From Faeciplasma gallinarum (lineage in GTDB: Bacteria > Bacillota > Clostridia > Oscillospirales > Ruminococcaceae): 9,993 nucleotides of DNA. The notes below the pieces were generated by a model. That model did not search any database. It saw only the letters and a program-made list of their open reading frames with translations, and was not told the origin of the DNA. The position numbers and the translations under genes were made by a program. Where the stretch lies: positions 1 through 9,993 of the forward strand of contig DVIR01000023.1 of assembly GCA_018711085.1 (NCBI GenBank), given 5' to 3'. Positions 1 through 5,524 of this stretch are shown piece by piece. The number at the start of each line of letters is the position of its first letter. Positions within the stretch are counted from its first letter, which is position 1.

Positions 1-177
1 TCCCGCGGCCTCGGCGTTCTTGACGTCTATGCGGTTTTGGTCTATTATCATCCTCTTGTGCTCCTCTAAAGCGTCGGCGATAAATGAAAGAGCGTTGTTT
101 CTGTTTATCACCGATGAGCAGGAGAGCACGCGCTTTGCTTCCTTTGCGTTTTTGCCTATGGTATCAAAATCGTACAT
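1..177 (-). CDS. proA: Glutamate-5-semialdehyde dehydrogenase (gamma-glutamyl phosphate reductase), N-terminal fragment
   Basis: ProA reduces glutamyl-5-phosphate to glutamate semialdehyde with NADPH, the second step of proline synthesis in the cytoplasm. Only the first 59 residues are in the window; the gene continues past the left edge. The visible part begins MYDFDTIGKNAKEAKRVL and has the usual opening of ProA: an 'xxGxxAKEAxxxL' helix, then 'NxALxxIADALEE' and 'NxxDVxNAEAAG' near residues 28-59. The cofactor and catalytic cysteine regions lie outside the window. The start ATG is at 177-175, one base after the proB stop codon, so the two are almost certainly translated from one mRNA; a GGTGAT just before the ATG, inside the end of proB, can serve as the ribosome site. 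Family assignment rests on the N-terminus plus the adjacent proB. Confidence 0.9.
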   Translation of the reverse strand, partial: MYDFDTIGKNAKEAKRVLSCSSVINRNNALSFIADALEEHKRMIIDQNRIDVKNAEAAG

Positions 178-178
178 A

Positions 179-1000
179 TCAATCACCTGTAACCGTATCA
201 GCTTTGTTCGCTTTAAAAAGCGTGCCTATGATTTTGCCGTCAAATATGTCGTACAGATTTTTCGGTCTGTCTCCGTTTATAATCAGCATGTCTATGCCGC
301 TTTGCATTACTATCTGCGCCGCATGCAGCTTTGTGGCCATGCCGCCCGTGCCTAAAGCAGTTCCCGCGTCACCTGCGGCGTGGCGTATGTCGTCGGTGAT
401 CTTTTCTATGCGGGAAATGAGCTTGGCGTCGGGATTTGTTCTCGGGTCCTTGTCGTACATTCCGTCGATATCGGAAAGTATTATAAGCAGATCCGCCTTT
501 ATAAGACATGCAACCATCGCGGCGAGCGAATCGTTTTCTCCGACTTCAAGCTCCAACTCGTCTATGGCGACAACGTCGTTTTCATTCACTATCGGTATTG
601 CGCCCTTTGCGATTATGGTTTCTATGCAGTTTTCGACGTTTATCTTTCTTTCGTCTGTCAGCACGTACTTCGTCAAAAGAACCTGCGCGGCAATGATATT
701 GTACTCGTTAAAGAGCTTGTCGTACATGTTCATAAGCTCGCACTGACCTATAGCGGCGCATGCCTGCTTTGTAGGCGTGTCCTTTGGCTTTGAGCTCATG
801 CCGAGCCTTGCGGCTCCTAAACCTATAGCTCCCGACGTCACAAGAACTATCTCGTATCCGGAGTTTTTTATGTCAGATATGACCTTCACAAGCTCCTCGA
901 CAACCCTTATGTTGAGCTGTCCGGATGCATGCGTAAGAGTGGATGTTCCCACCTTGATGACAATTCGCCTTTTGTTTTTTACTGTGCTGTATGTGCTCAT
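179..1000 (-). CDS. proB: Glutamate 5-kinase, short form without PUA domain
   Basis: ProB phosphorylates L-glutamate with ATP to glutamyl-5-phosphate, the committed and usually proline-inhibited step of proline synthesis. The 273 residues form one amino-acid-kinase domain: VIKVGTST near residues 14-21, VTSGAIGLG 54-62, NENDVVA 139-145, GENDSLAA 154-161, SDIDGMYDKDP 176-186 and GTGGMATKL 217-225, all typical ATP/glutamate-binding motifs. It ends soon after the kinase core (GTLFKANK), so the C-terminal PUA RNA-binding-like domain found in roughly 370-residue ProB proteins such as that of E. coli is absent; short ProB forms are known in other Firmicutes. The start is the only nearby ATG and lies close before the first kinase strand; an AGGAAGG is 12 bases upstream, slightly far. 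proA follows after one base, and a dehydrogenase precedes it by 35 bases. Feedback control may differ from the long form, but that is inference. Confidence 0.96.
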   Translation of the reverse strand: MSTYSTVKNKRRIVIKVGTSTLTHASGQLNIRVVEELVKVISDIKNSGYEIVLVTSGAIGLGAARLGMSSKPKDTPTKQACAAIGQCELMNMYDKLFNEYNIIAAQVLLTKYVLTDERKINVENCIETIIAKGAIPIVNENDVVAIDELELEVGENDSLAAMVACLIKADLLIILSDIDGMYDKDPRTNPDAKLISRIEKITDDIRHAAGDAGTALGTGGMATKLHAAQIVMQSGIDMLIINGDRPKNLYDIFDGKIIGTLFKANKADTVTGD

Positions 1001-1035
1001 GTTTATGCGTGTCCTTCCTGCCTGACCTTAAAGCG

Positions 1036-1992
1036 TCAGACGGCAACGTTGTTTGCAGGGTGTCCCGCAAGGTAGTTTTTCAGATTGTCGCTGACCATGT
1101 CTATAAGCCTTATCCTCGTTTCAAGAGGCGCCCACGCAATATGCGGCGTTATGCAGCAGTTTTTTGCATTGCGGAGCGGGCAGTTTACATCCATAGGTTC
1201 GCGGTCTAATACGTCAAGCGCGGCGGCGGCAATTTTACCGCTGTTAAGCGCATCCGCAAGGTCGCGCTCAACTACGGCTCCGCCCCTTGAGGTGTTTACA
1301 AGCATTGCGGAAGGTTTCATCAAAGCAAGCGCGTCCTTGTTTATAAGCCCTGCCGTCTCGTCTGTGAGCGGGCAGTGGAGGCTGACGATGTCCGATTCTT
1401 TTAGCAGCTCTTCAAGGCTCACGACCTTTATTCCGCTGTCGTCCTTTGGATAGCTCCTTGTGTGAACCAAAATGTTCATGTTAAAAGCCTCGGCTATTCT
1501 TTTAACAGCCTTGCCTATTGCGCCGTATCCGACTATGCCTATGGTTTTTCCCGCAAGCTCGAAAAACGGAATGTTAAAGTAGCTGAAAAGCTTGCTGTAA
1601 CACCAGTCGCCGTTTTTTACCGTTTGGTCGTAGGCGGCAACGCTTGAATACCTGTTTAATATCAGCGCAAAAGTGTGCTGAGCCACTGCGTTTGTCGAGT
1701 ATCCCGGGACGTTTGATACAACGCATCCGCGCGCTTTCGCCTCTTTGATGTCTATGTTGTTGTAGCCTGTTGCAAACAAGCCGATGTATTTTATGTTCGG
1801 ACAGCGCTCAAATACCTCTTTTGTTATTCTGCACTTGTTCGTCAGAACAACATCCGCGTCCGAAATTCTGTCTGCAATCTCGTCATCTGCGCTGAAACCG
1901 TATATAACGGTCGGCAGAACAGAGCTTATCTTGTCAAGGCTGACGTCGGAGTCCGTAACCGTGTCCGCGTCAAGTATCACCGCACGTATCAT
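1036..1992 (-). CDS. D-2-hydroxyacid dehydrogenase, NAD-dependent (glycerate dehydrogenase/hydroxypyruvate reductase-like)
   Basis: Cytoplasmic NAD(P)-dependent oxidoreductase that interconverts a 2-keto acid and a D-2-hydroxy acid. The 318-residue length is normal for the family. The Rossmann motif GIVGYGAIGKAV is at 152-163, followed by a basic 'HTRS' at 177-180 where an acidic residue would mark strict NAD use, so NADP use is possible. The catalytic triad is intact: Arg236 in NTSRGG, Glu265 in DREPM and His284 in TPHIAW. The 'FATGYNNID' stretch (73-81) is the substrate-side loop seen in glycerate and hydroxypyruvate reductase-type members. The substrate cannot be fixed from sequence; phosphoglycerate dehydrogenase is unlikely because no ACT domain is present. 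Its ATG overlaps the stop of the upstream membrane-protein gene (ATGA, 1992-1989), and proB starts 35 bases downstream, so all four minus-strand genes look co-transcribed. A GAGGG site lies about 9-10 bases before the start. Confidence 0.92.
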   Translation of the reverse strand: MIRAVILDADTVTDSDVSLDKISSVLPTVIYGFSADDEIADRISDADVVLTNKCRITKEVFERCPNIKYIGLFATGYNNIDIKEAKARGCVVSNVPGYSTNAVAQHTFALILNRYSSVAAYDQTVKNGDWCYSKLFSYFNIPFFELAGKTIGIVGYGAIGKAVKRIAEAFNMNILVHTRSYPKDDSGIKVVSLEELLKESDIVSLHCPLTDETAGLINKDALALMKPSAMLVNTSRGGAVVERDLADALNSGKIAAAALDVLDREPMDVNCPLRNAKNCCITPHIAWAPLETRIRLIDMVSDNLKNYLAGHPANNVAV

Positions 1993-2435
1993 TTGTCAAA
2001 GCCCTCGTTGTCAAACGCCTGTCCTATGATGTCGCCCGAGTTGTCCTTTATTATTTGCTTTCTTTCCGTTTTAACGGCTTTTTCAACATCGGAAAGATCG
2101 TCGGAATCAGGGGACGATCCCTTTGCGGAGCTGCTGCCGCTTGCGGCTTTGCTCTCTTTTTTGTCGCTGCGATGCTGCAAGAATATCATCACAAGCAGTA
2201 TTGCCTCACATATTCCGACGGCATACGCCGTGTATCTGTCGGTGAAGAACTGCAGCAAAAGCGTCAAGTCGCACACTATCAGCCAAAGTATGTCGTTTAC
2301 CCTGCGGTGCCTGATATACAAAGCTATGAATAAGACCGTAGCCACAACGCAAAAAACGACGTGCAGCCAGGTAGGCAGGGGAGCAAACCTGCTTTGAATC
2401 CCTGCGGTGCGCAGGATAAGAAGCGTATTAAGCAT
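1989..2435 (-). CDS. Small membrane protein of unknown function heading the proline operon
   Basis: I do not recognise this 148-residue protein. Three hydrophobic segments are visible, about residues 22-41 (after a PLPTW), 47-64 and 69-87, joined by the short basic loop IRHRRVND and a short polar loop containing FTDRYT. After the last segment comes QHRSDKK and a polar tail of about 60 residues: a Ser/Asp-rich low-complexity stretch (99-116) and then a charged, possibly helical segment (VEKAVKTERKQIIKD). By the positive-inside rule the tail is probably cytoplasmic. The reading frame is open upstream to 2501, but I chose the ATG at 2435-2433 because GGAGG sits 8 bases ahead of it and because the probable promoter (2473-2501) would put the farthest start outside the mRNA; an ATG at 2453 is a weaker alternative. 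Its stop overlaps the next start by ATGA, which suggests coupled translation with the dehydrogenase. Confidence 0.8.
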   Translation of the reverse strand: MLNTLLILRTAGIQSRFAPLPTWLHVVFCVVATVLFIALYIRHRRVNDILWLIVCDLTLLLQFFTDRYTAYAVGICEAILLVMIFLQHRSDKKESKAASGSSSAKGSSPDSDDLSDVEKAVKTERKQIIKDNSGDIIGQAFDNEGFDK

Positions 2436-2443
2436 ATACAATG

Positions 2444-2448
2444 CCTCC
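2444..2448 (-). promoter_or_regulatory. Ribosome binding site that sets the membrane-protein start
   Basis: On the minus strand ACGGAGG reads into this site, and the core GGAGG lies 8 bases before the ATG at 2435-2433. The two in-frame candidates further upstream have no comparable site. This is the main reason for the shorter 148-residue protein. Confidence 0.7.
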
Positions 2449-2472
2449 GTCATATAACAATAATTATAAAAC

Positions 2473-2501
2473 AGTATATCATGCACATTGTAAAATTGCA
2501 A
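2473..2501 (-). promoter_or_regulatory. SigA-type promoter of the minus-strand proline operon
   Basis: Read on the minus strand: TTGCAA (2501-2496), a 17-base spacer, then TATACT (2478-2473). A TGA directly before the -10 gives an extended -10 element (TGN). Transcription would start near 2466, leaving a leader of about 30 bases that contains the GGAGG site of the membrane-protein gene. Both boxes match consensus in 5 of 6 positions. Confidence 0.72.
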
Positions 2502-2543
2502 GATGAACTTGGTTTAACGGTTTAGCGGGACAGCGAGATAACC

Positions 2544-2572
2544 TTGACACGTCTTTTTTACAACTGTATAAT
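2544..2572 (+). promoter_or_regulatory. Perfect-consensus SigA/sigma70 promoter for ispDF
   Basis: TTGACA (2544-2549), exactly 17 bases, then TATAAT (2567-2572): both hexamers match consensus fully. The start of transcription would be near 2579, giving a leader of about 80 bases before the ispDF ATG at 2660. The spacer carries a run of six T. It lies back to back with the minus-strand promoter at 2473-2501; the two -35 boxes are about 40 bases apart. Confidence 0.85.
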
Positions 2573-2659
2573 TTTAATGCGCCGGATGCAACCGTTGAAC
2601 GAGACTGCTCAAGAGGCTTGTTCTTATTCGGCAGATTTTAAACAGCTTGGAGCGTTACT

Positions 2660-3853
2660 ATGGATGCAAAGGACAAAACAACAAATACCTGCGGCGCGTA
2701 TATGACTGCGGATGCCGTCATCGCATGCGGCGGCAGCTCGTCTCGTATGGGCAGGAATAAACTTTTGGCAGACATCGGCGGCGTGAGCTGCATAAGAAGA
2801 ACCTGCATGGCGTTTGACAGCGTCACGGCTATAAACAAAATCATAATCAGCGCCCCGCAGGAGCACCGGAAAGAGTATGAATGCGCAATCGGACAGCTGA
2901 ATAAGGAAATAGTTTTTGTTCAGTCCGGAGCATCTCGTCAGGAATCCGTCATAAATGCCGTAAAAAAATCTGACGCAGATATAGTGGTCGTTCATGACGG
3001 CGCAAGACCGCTCGTTTCAAGCGAAACTATAGAAAAATCCATTTGTGACGCCAAAAAATACGGAAGCTCCGTGACGTGCGTCCCCGCAAAGGACACGATC
3101 AGATATGACGACGGAGAAAAAAGCTATGTTCCCGACAGGAGCGATTTGTACATTGTGCAGACGCCGCAGAGCTTTTTAAGGCAGGTTTATTTAAAGGCGG
3201 CGCAGGCGGCAGTTATGCATGAAAAAGACTATACCGACGATGCTCAGCTTGTGGAGGCAATAGGCGTAAAGCCGCATATAACCATGGGCGAGTATTCAAA
3301 CATAAAGCTCACTACCTCGGAGGATTTGGCATGCGCCGAAGCGCTTTTAGACAGCATGCACGGCCGCACACCGCGTTCTTGCATGCCGAGAATAGGCCAC
3401 GGGTACGACGTTCACAGATTTTCCGCGGACAGAAAACTCGTCCTCGGCGGAGTGCAGATACCGCACGATATGGGGCTGCTCGGTCACTCAGACGCCGACG
3501 TGCTCACCCATGCTCTGATGGACGCCCTGCTCGGCGCAGCGGCGCTCGGCGATATAGGCGGCATGTTTCCCGACAGCGATGCTCGGTTTGAAGGCATAAG
3601 CAGCACAGTCCTGTTAAAAGAAGTGATGAAGACTCTTCGCAGCAACGGGTACGAACTTCAAAACTGCGATGTCACGGTGATTGCGCAAAGGCCAAAGCTC
3701 ATGCCTTACATTCAGCAAATGAGGCAAACCCTCTCAAACGCCATGGGCGTGGATACGACCCGCGTCAGCGTCAAGGCGACCACTGAAGAAGGTCTTGGTT
3801 TTACCGGACGCGGAGAAGGTATTGCGGCGCATGCGGTGGCGATCATATATTGA
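2660..3853 (+). CDS. ispDF: Bifunctional IspD/IspF: MEP cytidylyltransferase fused to MEcPP synthase
   Basis: Carries two non-consecutive steps of the MEP isoprenoid pathway in the cytoplasm: CTP + MEP to CDP-ME (IspD), and CDP-ME-2-phosphate to the cyclic diphosphate MEcPP plus CMP (IspF). IspD part, about residues 15-230: nucleotide loop CGGSSSRMGRNK (23-34), VVHDGARPLVS (110-120), VPAKDTIR (141-148), QTPQSF (167-172), NIKLTTSEDL (214-223). IspF part, about 242-397: GHGYDVHRF (246-254) with metal ligands Asp250 and His252, third ligand His284, GHSDAD (275-280), QRPK (343-346) and the closing TGRGEGIAAHA (382-392). Both active sites look complete. The linker is only about 10 residues (DSMHGRTPRS). 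GGAG sits 7 bases before the ATG at 2660; a second in-frame ATG at 2702 matches the usual IspD start better but lacks an SD. An intrinsic terminator follows, so it is probably expressed alone. Confidence 0.96.
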   Translation: MDAKDKTTNTCGAYMTADAVIACGGSSSRMGRNKLLADIGGVSCIRRTCMAFDSVTAINKIIISAPQEHRKEYECAIGQLNKEIVFVQSGASRQESVINAVKKSDADIVVVHDGARPLVSSETIEKSICDAKKYGSSVTCVPAKDTIRYDDGEKSYVPDRSDLYIVQTPQSFLRQVYLKAAQAAVMHEKDYTDDAQLVEAIGVKPHITMGEYSNIKLTTSEDLACAEALLDSMHGRTPRSCMPRIGHGYDVHRFSADRKLVLGGVQIPHDMGLLGHSDADVLTHALMDALLGAAALGDIGGMFPDSDARFEGISSTVLLKEVMKTLRSNGYELQNCDVTVIAQRPKLMPYIQQMRQTLSNAMGVDTTRVSVKATTEEGLGFTGRGEGIAAHAVAIIY

Positions 3854-3883
3854 ATACGTGATTGATAAATATGTTGAATATAT

Positions 3884-3912
3884 GCAGGCGGCAGCTGACC
3901 GCCTGCTTTTTT
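3884..3912 (+). terminator. Intrinsic terminator after ispDF
   Basis: Perfect 8-bp GC-rich stem GCAGGCGG (3884-3891) / CCGCCTGC (3899-3906), 7-base loop, then six T (3907-3912). It begins about 30 bases after the ispDF stop and separates that gene from the Se/S pair downstream. Confidence 0.9.
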
Positions 3913-3944
3913 GCTGCCTGTATGGCGGCGCGTCGGGATGCATC

Positions 3945-3974
3945 GGGACAACGGCGAAAGCGCACGCATATACT
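3945..3974 (+). promoter_or_regulatory. Candidate promoter for the Se/S-carrier and desulfurase genes (weak)
   Basis: GGGACA (3945-3950), 18-base spacer, TATACT (3969-3974). The -10 matches 5 of 6 consensus positions, the -35 only 4 of 6. It is the best pair I could find between the terminator at 3912 and the gene at 4075; transcription would begin near 3981 with a leader of about 95 bases. Confidence 0.3.
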
Positions 3975-4029
3975 GATTAGTAATAACAGCTCACAGCGAT
4001 GGGACAATACAGCCTACCGCGCCTGTTAT

Positions 4030-4047
4030 CATACAATGAAGTGTATG
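4030..4047. repeat. Short perfect inverted repeat upstream of the Se/S-carrier gene
   Basis: CATACA (4030-4035) and TGTATG (4042-4047) are perfect inverted arms around six bases. It lies 17 bases before the SD site GAGGTG (4065-4070). It could be a small hairpin or a regulator site. A 7-bp pairing ATAACAG (3983-3989) / CTGTTAT (4023-4029) lies just outside it. No function is shown by sequence. Confidence 0.4.
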
Positions 4048-4074
4048 CAAACTTTAATATATTCGAGGTGCGAA

Positions 4075-4296
4075 ATGACCTATACGCTTATCGCCGTTTC
4101 GTCCATAACATATGCTATGAAGGCGAAACGGCTTTTAAATAACATGGGATACTATTGTGAAATAGAAAAGACTCCTAAAAACCTTGCGACAGGCTGCGGA
4201 TACTCGATAAGAGTAAAGGATGACAGCGAAATAATATCCGCTATTCTTTCACGCAACGGCATAGCGCACAAGGATGTAATGTCGGTAAAAAGATAG
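4075..4296 (+). CDS. Putative Se/S carrier-like protein (PF11823/DUF3343 family)
   Basis: A 73-residue cytoplasmic protein resembling the PF11823 'putative Se/S carrier' family, which is proposed to hold sulfur or selenium on a cysteine delivered by a partner desulfurase. What is seen: an N-terminal strand and helix (TLIAVSSITYAMKAKRLL) with the alternation usual in this family, and the conserved-looking TGCGYSIRV at 39-47 with Cys41 as the candidate carrier residue; a second cysteine is Cys28. The ATG at 4075 is chosen because GAGGTG precedes it by 4 bases and because the protein then has the family length; an upstream extension of the frame to 3862 crosses the ispDF terminator and reads as noise. 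The cysteine desulfurase gene begins 9 bases after the stop, the pairing expected for this family. Role in selenium versus sulfur transfer is not decided by the sequence. Confidence 0.83.
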   Translation: MTYTLIAVSSITYAMKAKRLLNNMGYYCEIEKTPKNLATGCGYSIRVKDDSEIISAILSRNGIAHKDVMSVKR

Positions 4297-4305
4297 GAGA
4301 ACGCC

Positions 4306-5442
4306 ATGAAATGCATATATTTTGACAACGCCGCCACAACGTTTCCCAAGCCGCCGTCGGTGAAAACGGCGGTTGCAAATGCCGTGTCAAACCTCGGCGG
4401 CAATCCGGGGCGAAGCGGGCATGTATACTCCGTCGAGGCGGCAAAGGCGGTGTATTCGGTAAGACAAAAATCCGCCGCCATGTTTGGCGCTCAGCCGGAA
4501 AATACGGTGTTTACGCAAAACTGCACCCATGCGCTCAATCTTGCGCTCAAAGGCATAGCAAGCCGCGGCGACAGGATCGTAATTTCATCTATGGAGCACA
4601 ACGCCGCCGCAAGACCCGCATACGCCCTTTCAAAGCAAGGCACAAGGGTGTTTGTCGCAGAGGTTGAGGACACGGATGAAAAAACAGTGGAGAATTTTAA
4701 AGAGCTCATCACTCCGGATACAAAATGCGTAGTCTGCACCGCAGCAAGCAACGTCACCGGAAGGATAATGCCGATAGACGAAATAGCGCATATCTGCCGC
4801 ACGTCGGGCGTATGCCTGATAGTTGACGGCGCGCAGGCGTGCGGAATAATTCCCATGAAGATAGGAAACGGCATAAACTTTATCTGCACAGCCGGACACA
4901 AGGGGCTGTACGCCGCAACCGGAACGGGACTTTTGATATCTGACGGAACTTACAGCCTAAACACTATCATGGAGGGCGGAACGGGCGCCACATCCGCCGA
5001 GCTTGAGCAAACACCGTTTATGCCGGAAAAGCTTGAATGCGGAACCGTAAACACCGTCGGCATAGCGTCGCTCGGAGCGGGAATTGACTATGTAAACAGA
5101 ATGGGAACAGGCAGCATATATGCGCACGAAAACGCGCTCTGCGAGATATTCATCGACGGCATAAAAGGTTTGCAGGGCGTTAACATCCACAGACAGGGCG
5201 AGAAGTTTGTGCCGATTGTCTCTTTTTCCATCGACGGTATAGACTCCGAGGCCGCCGCGGGATGCCTGTCAGATATGGGATTTGCGCTGAGGGGAGGGCT
5301 TCACTGCGCCGTGCTTGCTCATAAAACCATAGGAACATTGCCACGGGGAACGGTGAGATTTTCTCCGTCCGTTTTCAGCAGCGAAAATGATGTCAAGGCG
5401 CTTGTGTCGGCAGTAAAAAAAATATTAAAACACGGTTTGTGA
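4306..5442 (+). CDS. Cysteine desulfurase family protein (class V aminotransferase fold, TIGR01977-like)
   Basis: PLP enzyme expected to remove sulfur (or selenium) from cysteine (or selenocysteine), leaving alanine and an enzyme persulfide passed to a carrier. The 378 residues show YFDNAATTFPKP (5-16), GNPGRSGH (32-39), MEHNA (96-100) with the PLP-stacking His98, DGAQ (174-177) with Asp174 and Gln177 contacting PLP, and TAGHKGL (195-201) with Lys199 as the Schiff-base lysine. Cys334 in RGGLHCAVLAH is the likely catalytic cysteine; this 'R-G-G-L-H-C-A' loop is typical of the TIGR01977 branch near SufS/CsdA rather than of IscS/NifS. AGGAGA stands 6 bases before the ATG. The Se/S-carrier-like gene directly upstream is the likely acceptor or partner. 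No suf/isc scaffold, selD or molybdenum hydroxylase gene lies in the window, so the end product served by the pair is unknown. The stop is followed by cdaA after 82 bases. Confidence 0.92.
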   Translation: MKCIYFDNAATTFPKPPSVKTAVANAVSNLGGNPGRSGHVYSVEAAKAVYSVRQKSAAMFGAQPENTVFTQNCTHALNLALKGIASRGDRIVISSMEHNAAARPAYALSKQGTRVFVAEVEDTDEKTVENFKELITPDTKCVVCTAASNVTGRIMPIDEIAHICRTSGVCLIVDGAQACGIIPMKIGNGINFICTAGHKGLYAATGTGLLISDGTYSLNTIMEGGTGATSAELEQTPFMPEKLECGTVNTVGIASLGAGIDYVNRMGTGSIYAHENALCEIFIDGIKGLQGVNIHRQGEKFVPIVSFSIDGIDSEAAAGCLSDMGFALRGGLHCAVLAHKTIGTLPRGTVRFSPSVFSSENDVKALVSAVKKILKHGL

Positions 5443-5445
5443 CTA

Positions 5446-5474
5446 TTGTAATTTAAGAGGATTGCTGATAAAAT
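5446..5474 (+). promoter_or_regulatory. Candidate promoter for cdaA-cdaR
   Basis: TTGTAA (5446-5451), 17 bases, TAAAAT (5469-5474); 4 of 6 and 5 of 6 matches to consensus. It starts 3 bases after the desulfurase stop, and no terminator separates the two genes, so cdaA may be read both from here and from upstream. Confidence 0.42.
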
Positions 5475-5524
5475 AAAGAGGATGTATAGATGCCGCACAC
5501 TTGCGGTGGAAAGGGGAAATGACA

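Noticed and set aside
84..746. Long open frame (220 codons) antisense to proB
   Set aside because: proB motifs on the other strand are unambiguous; the antisense product has no family-like pattern and no SD, and such shadow frames are common here.
1018..1045. Possible hairpin CTGAC/GTCAG between the dehydrogenase and proB
   Set aside because: Only 5 bp and without a T run on the minus strand, so not a credible terminator inside the operon.
2451..2501. Longer N-terminus (up to 22 more residues) for the membrane protein
   Set aside because: The extension overlaps the likely promoter and lacks an SD; GGAGG is positioned for the ATG at 2435.
2577..2705. 42-codon leader ORF before ispDF whose TGA overlaps the in-frame ispDF ATG at 2702
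   Set aside because: There is no ribosome site before its first ATG, and the mapped-by-consensus transcript start (about 2579) falls on or after that ATG. The ATGA overlap is probably chance.
3862..4074. N-terminal extension of the Se/S-carrier frame
   Set aside because: It runs through the ispDF terminator hairpin, reads as basic low-quality sequence, and the family length is reached from the ATG at 4075 with its own SD.
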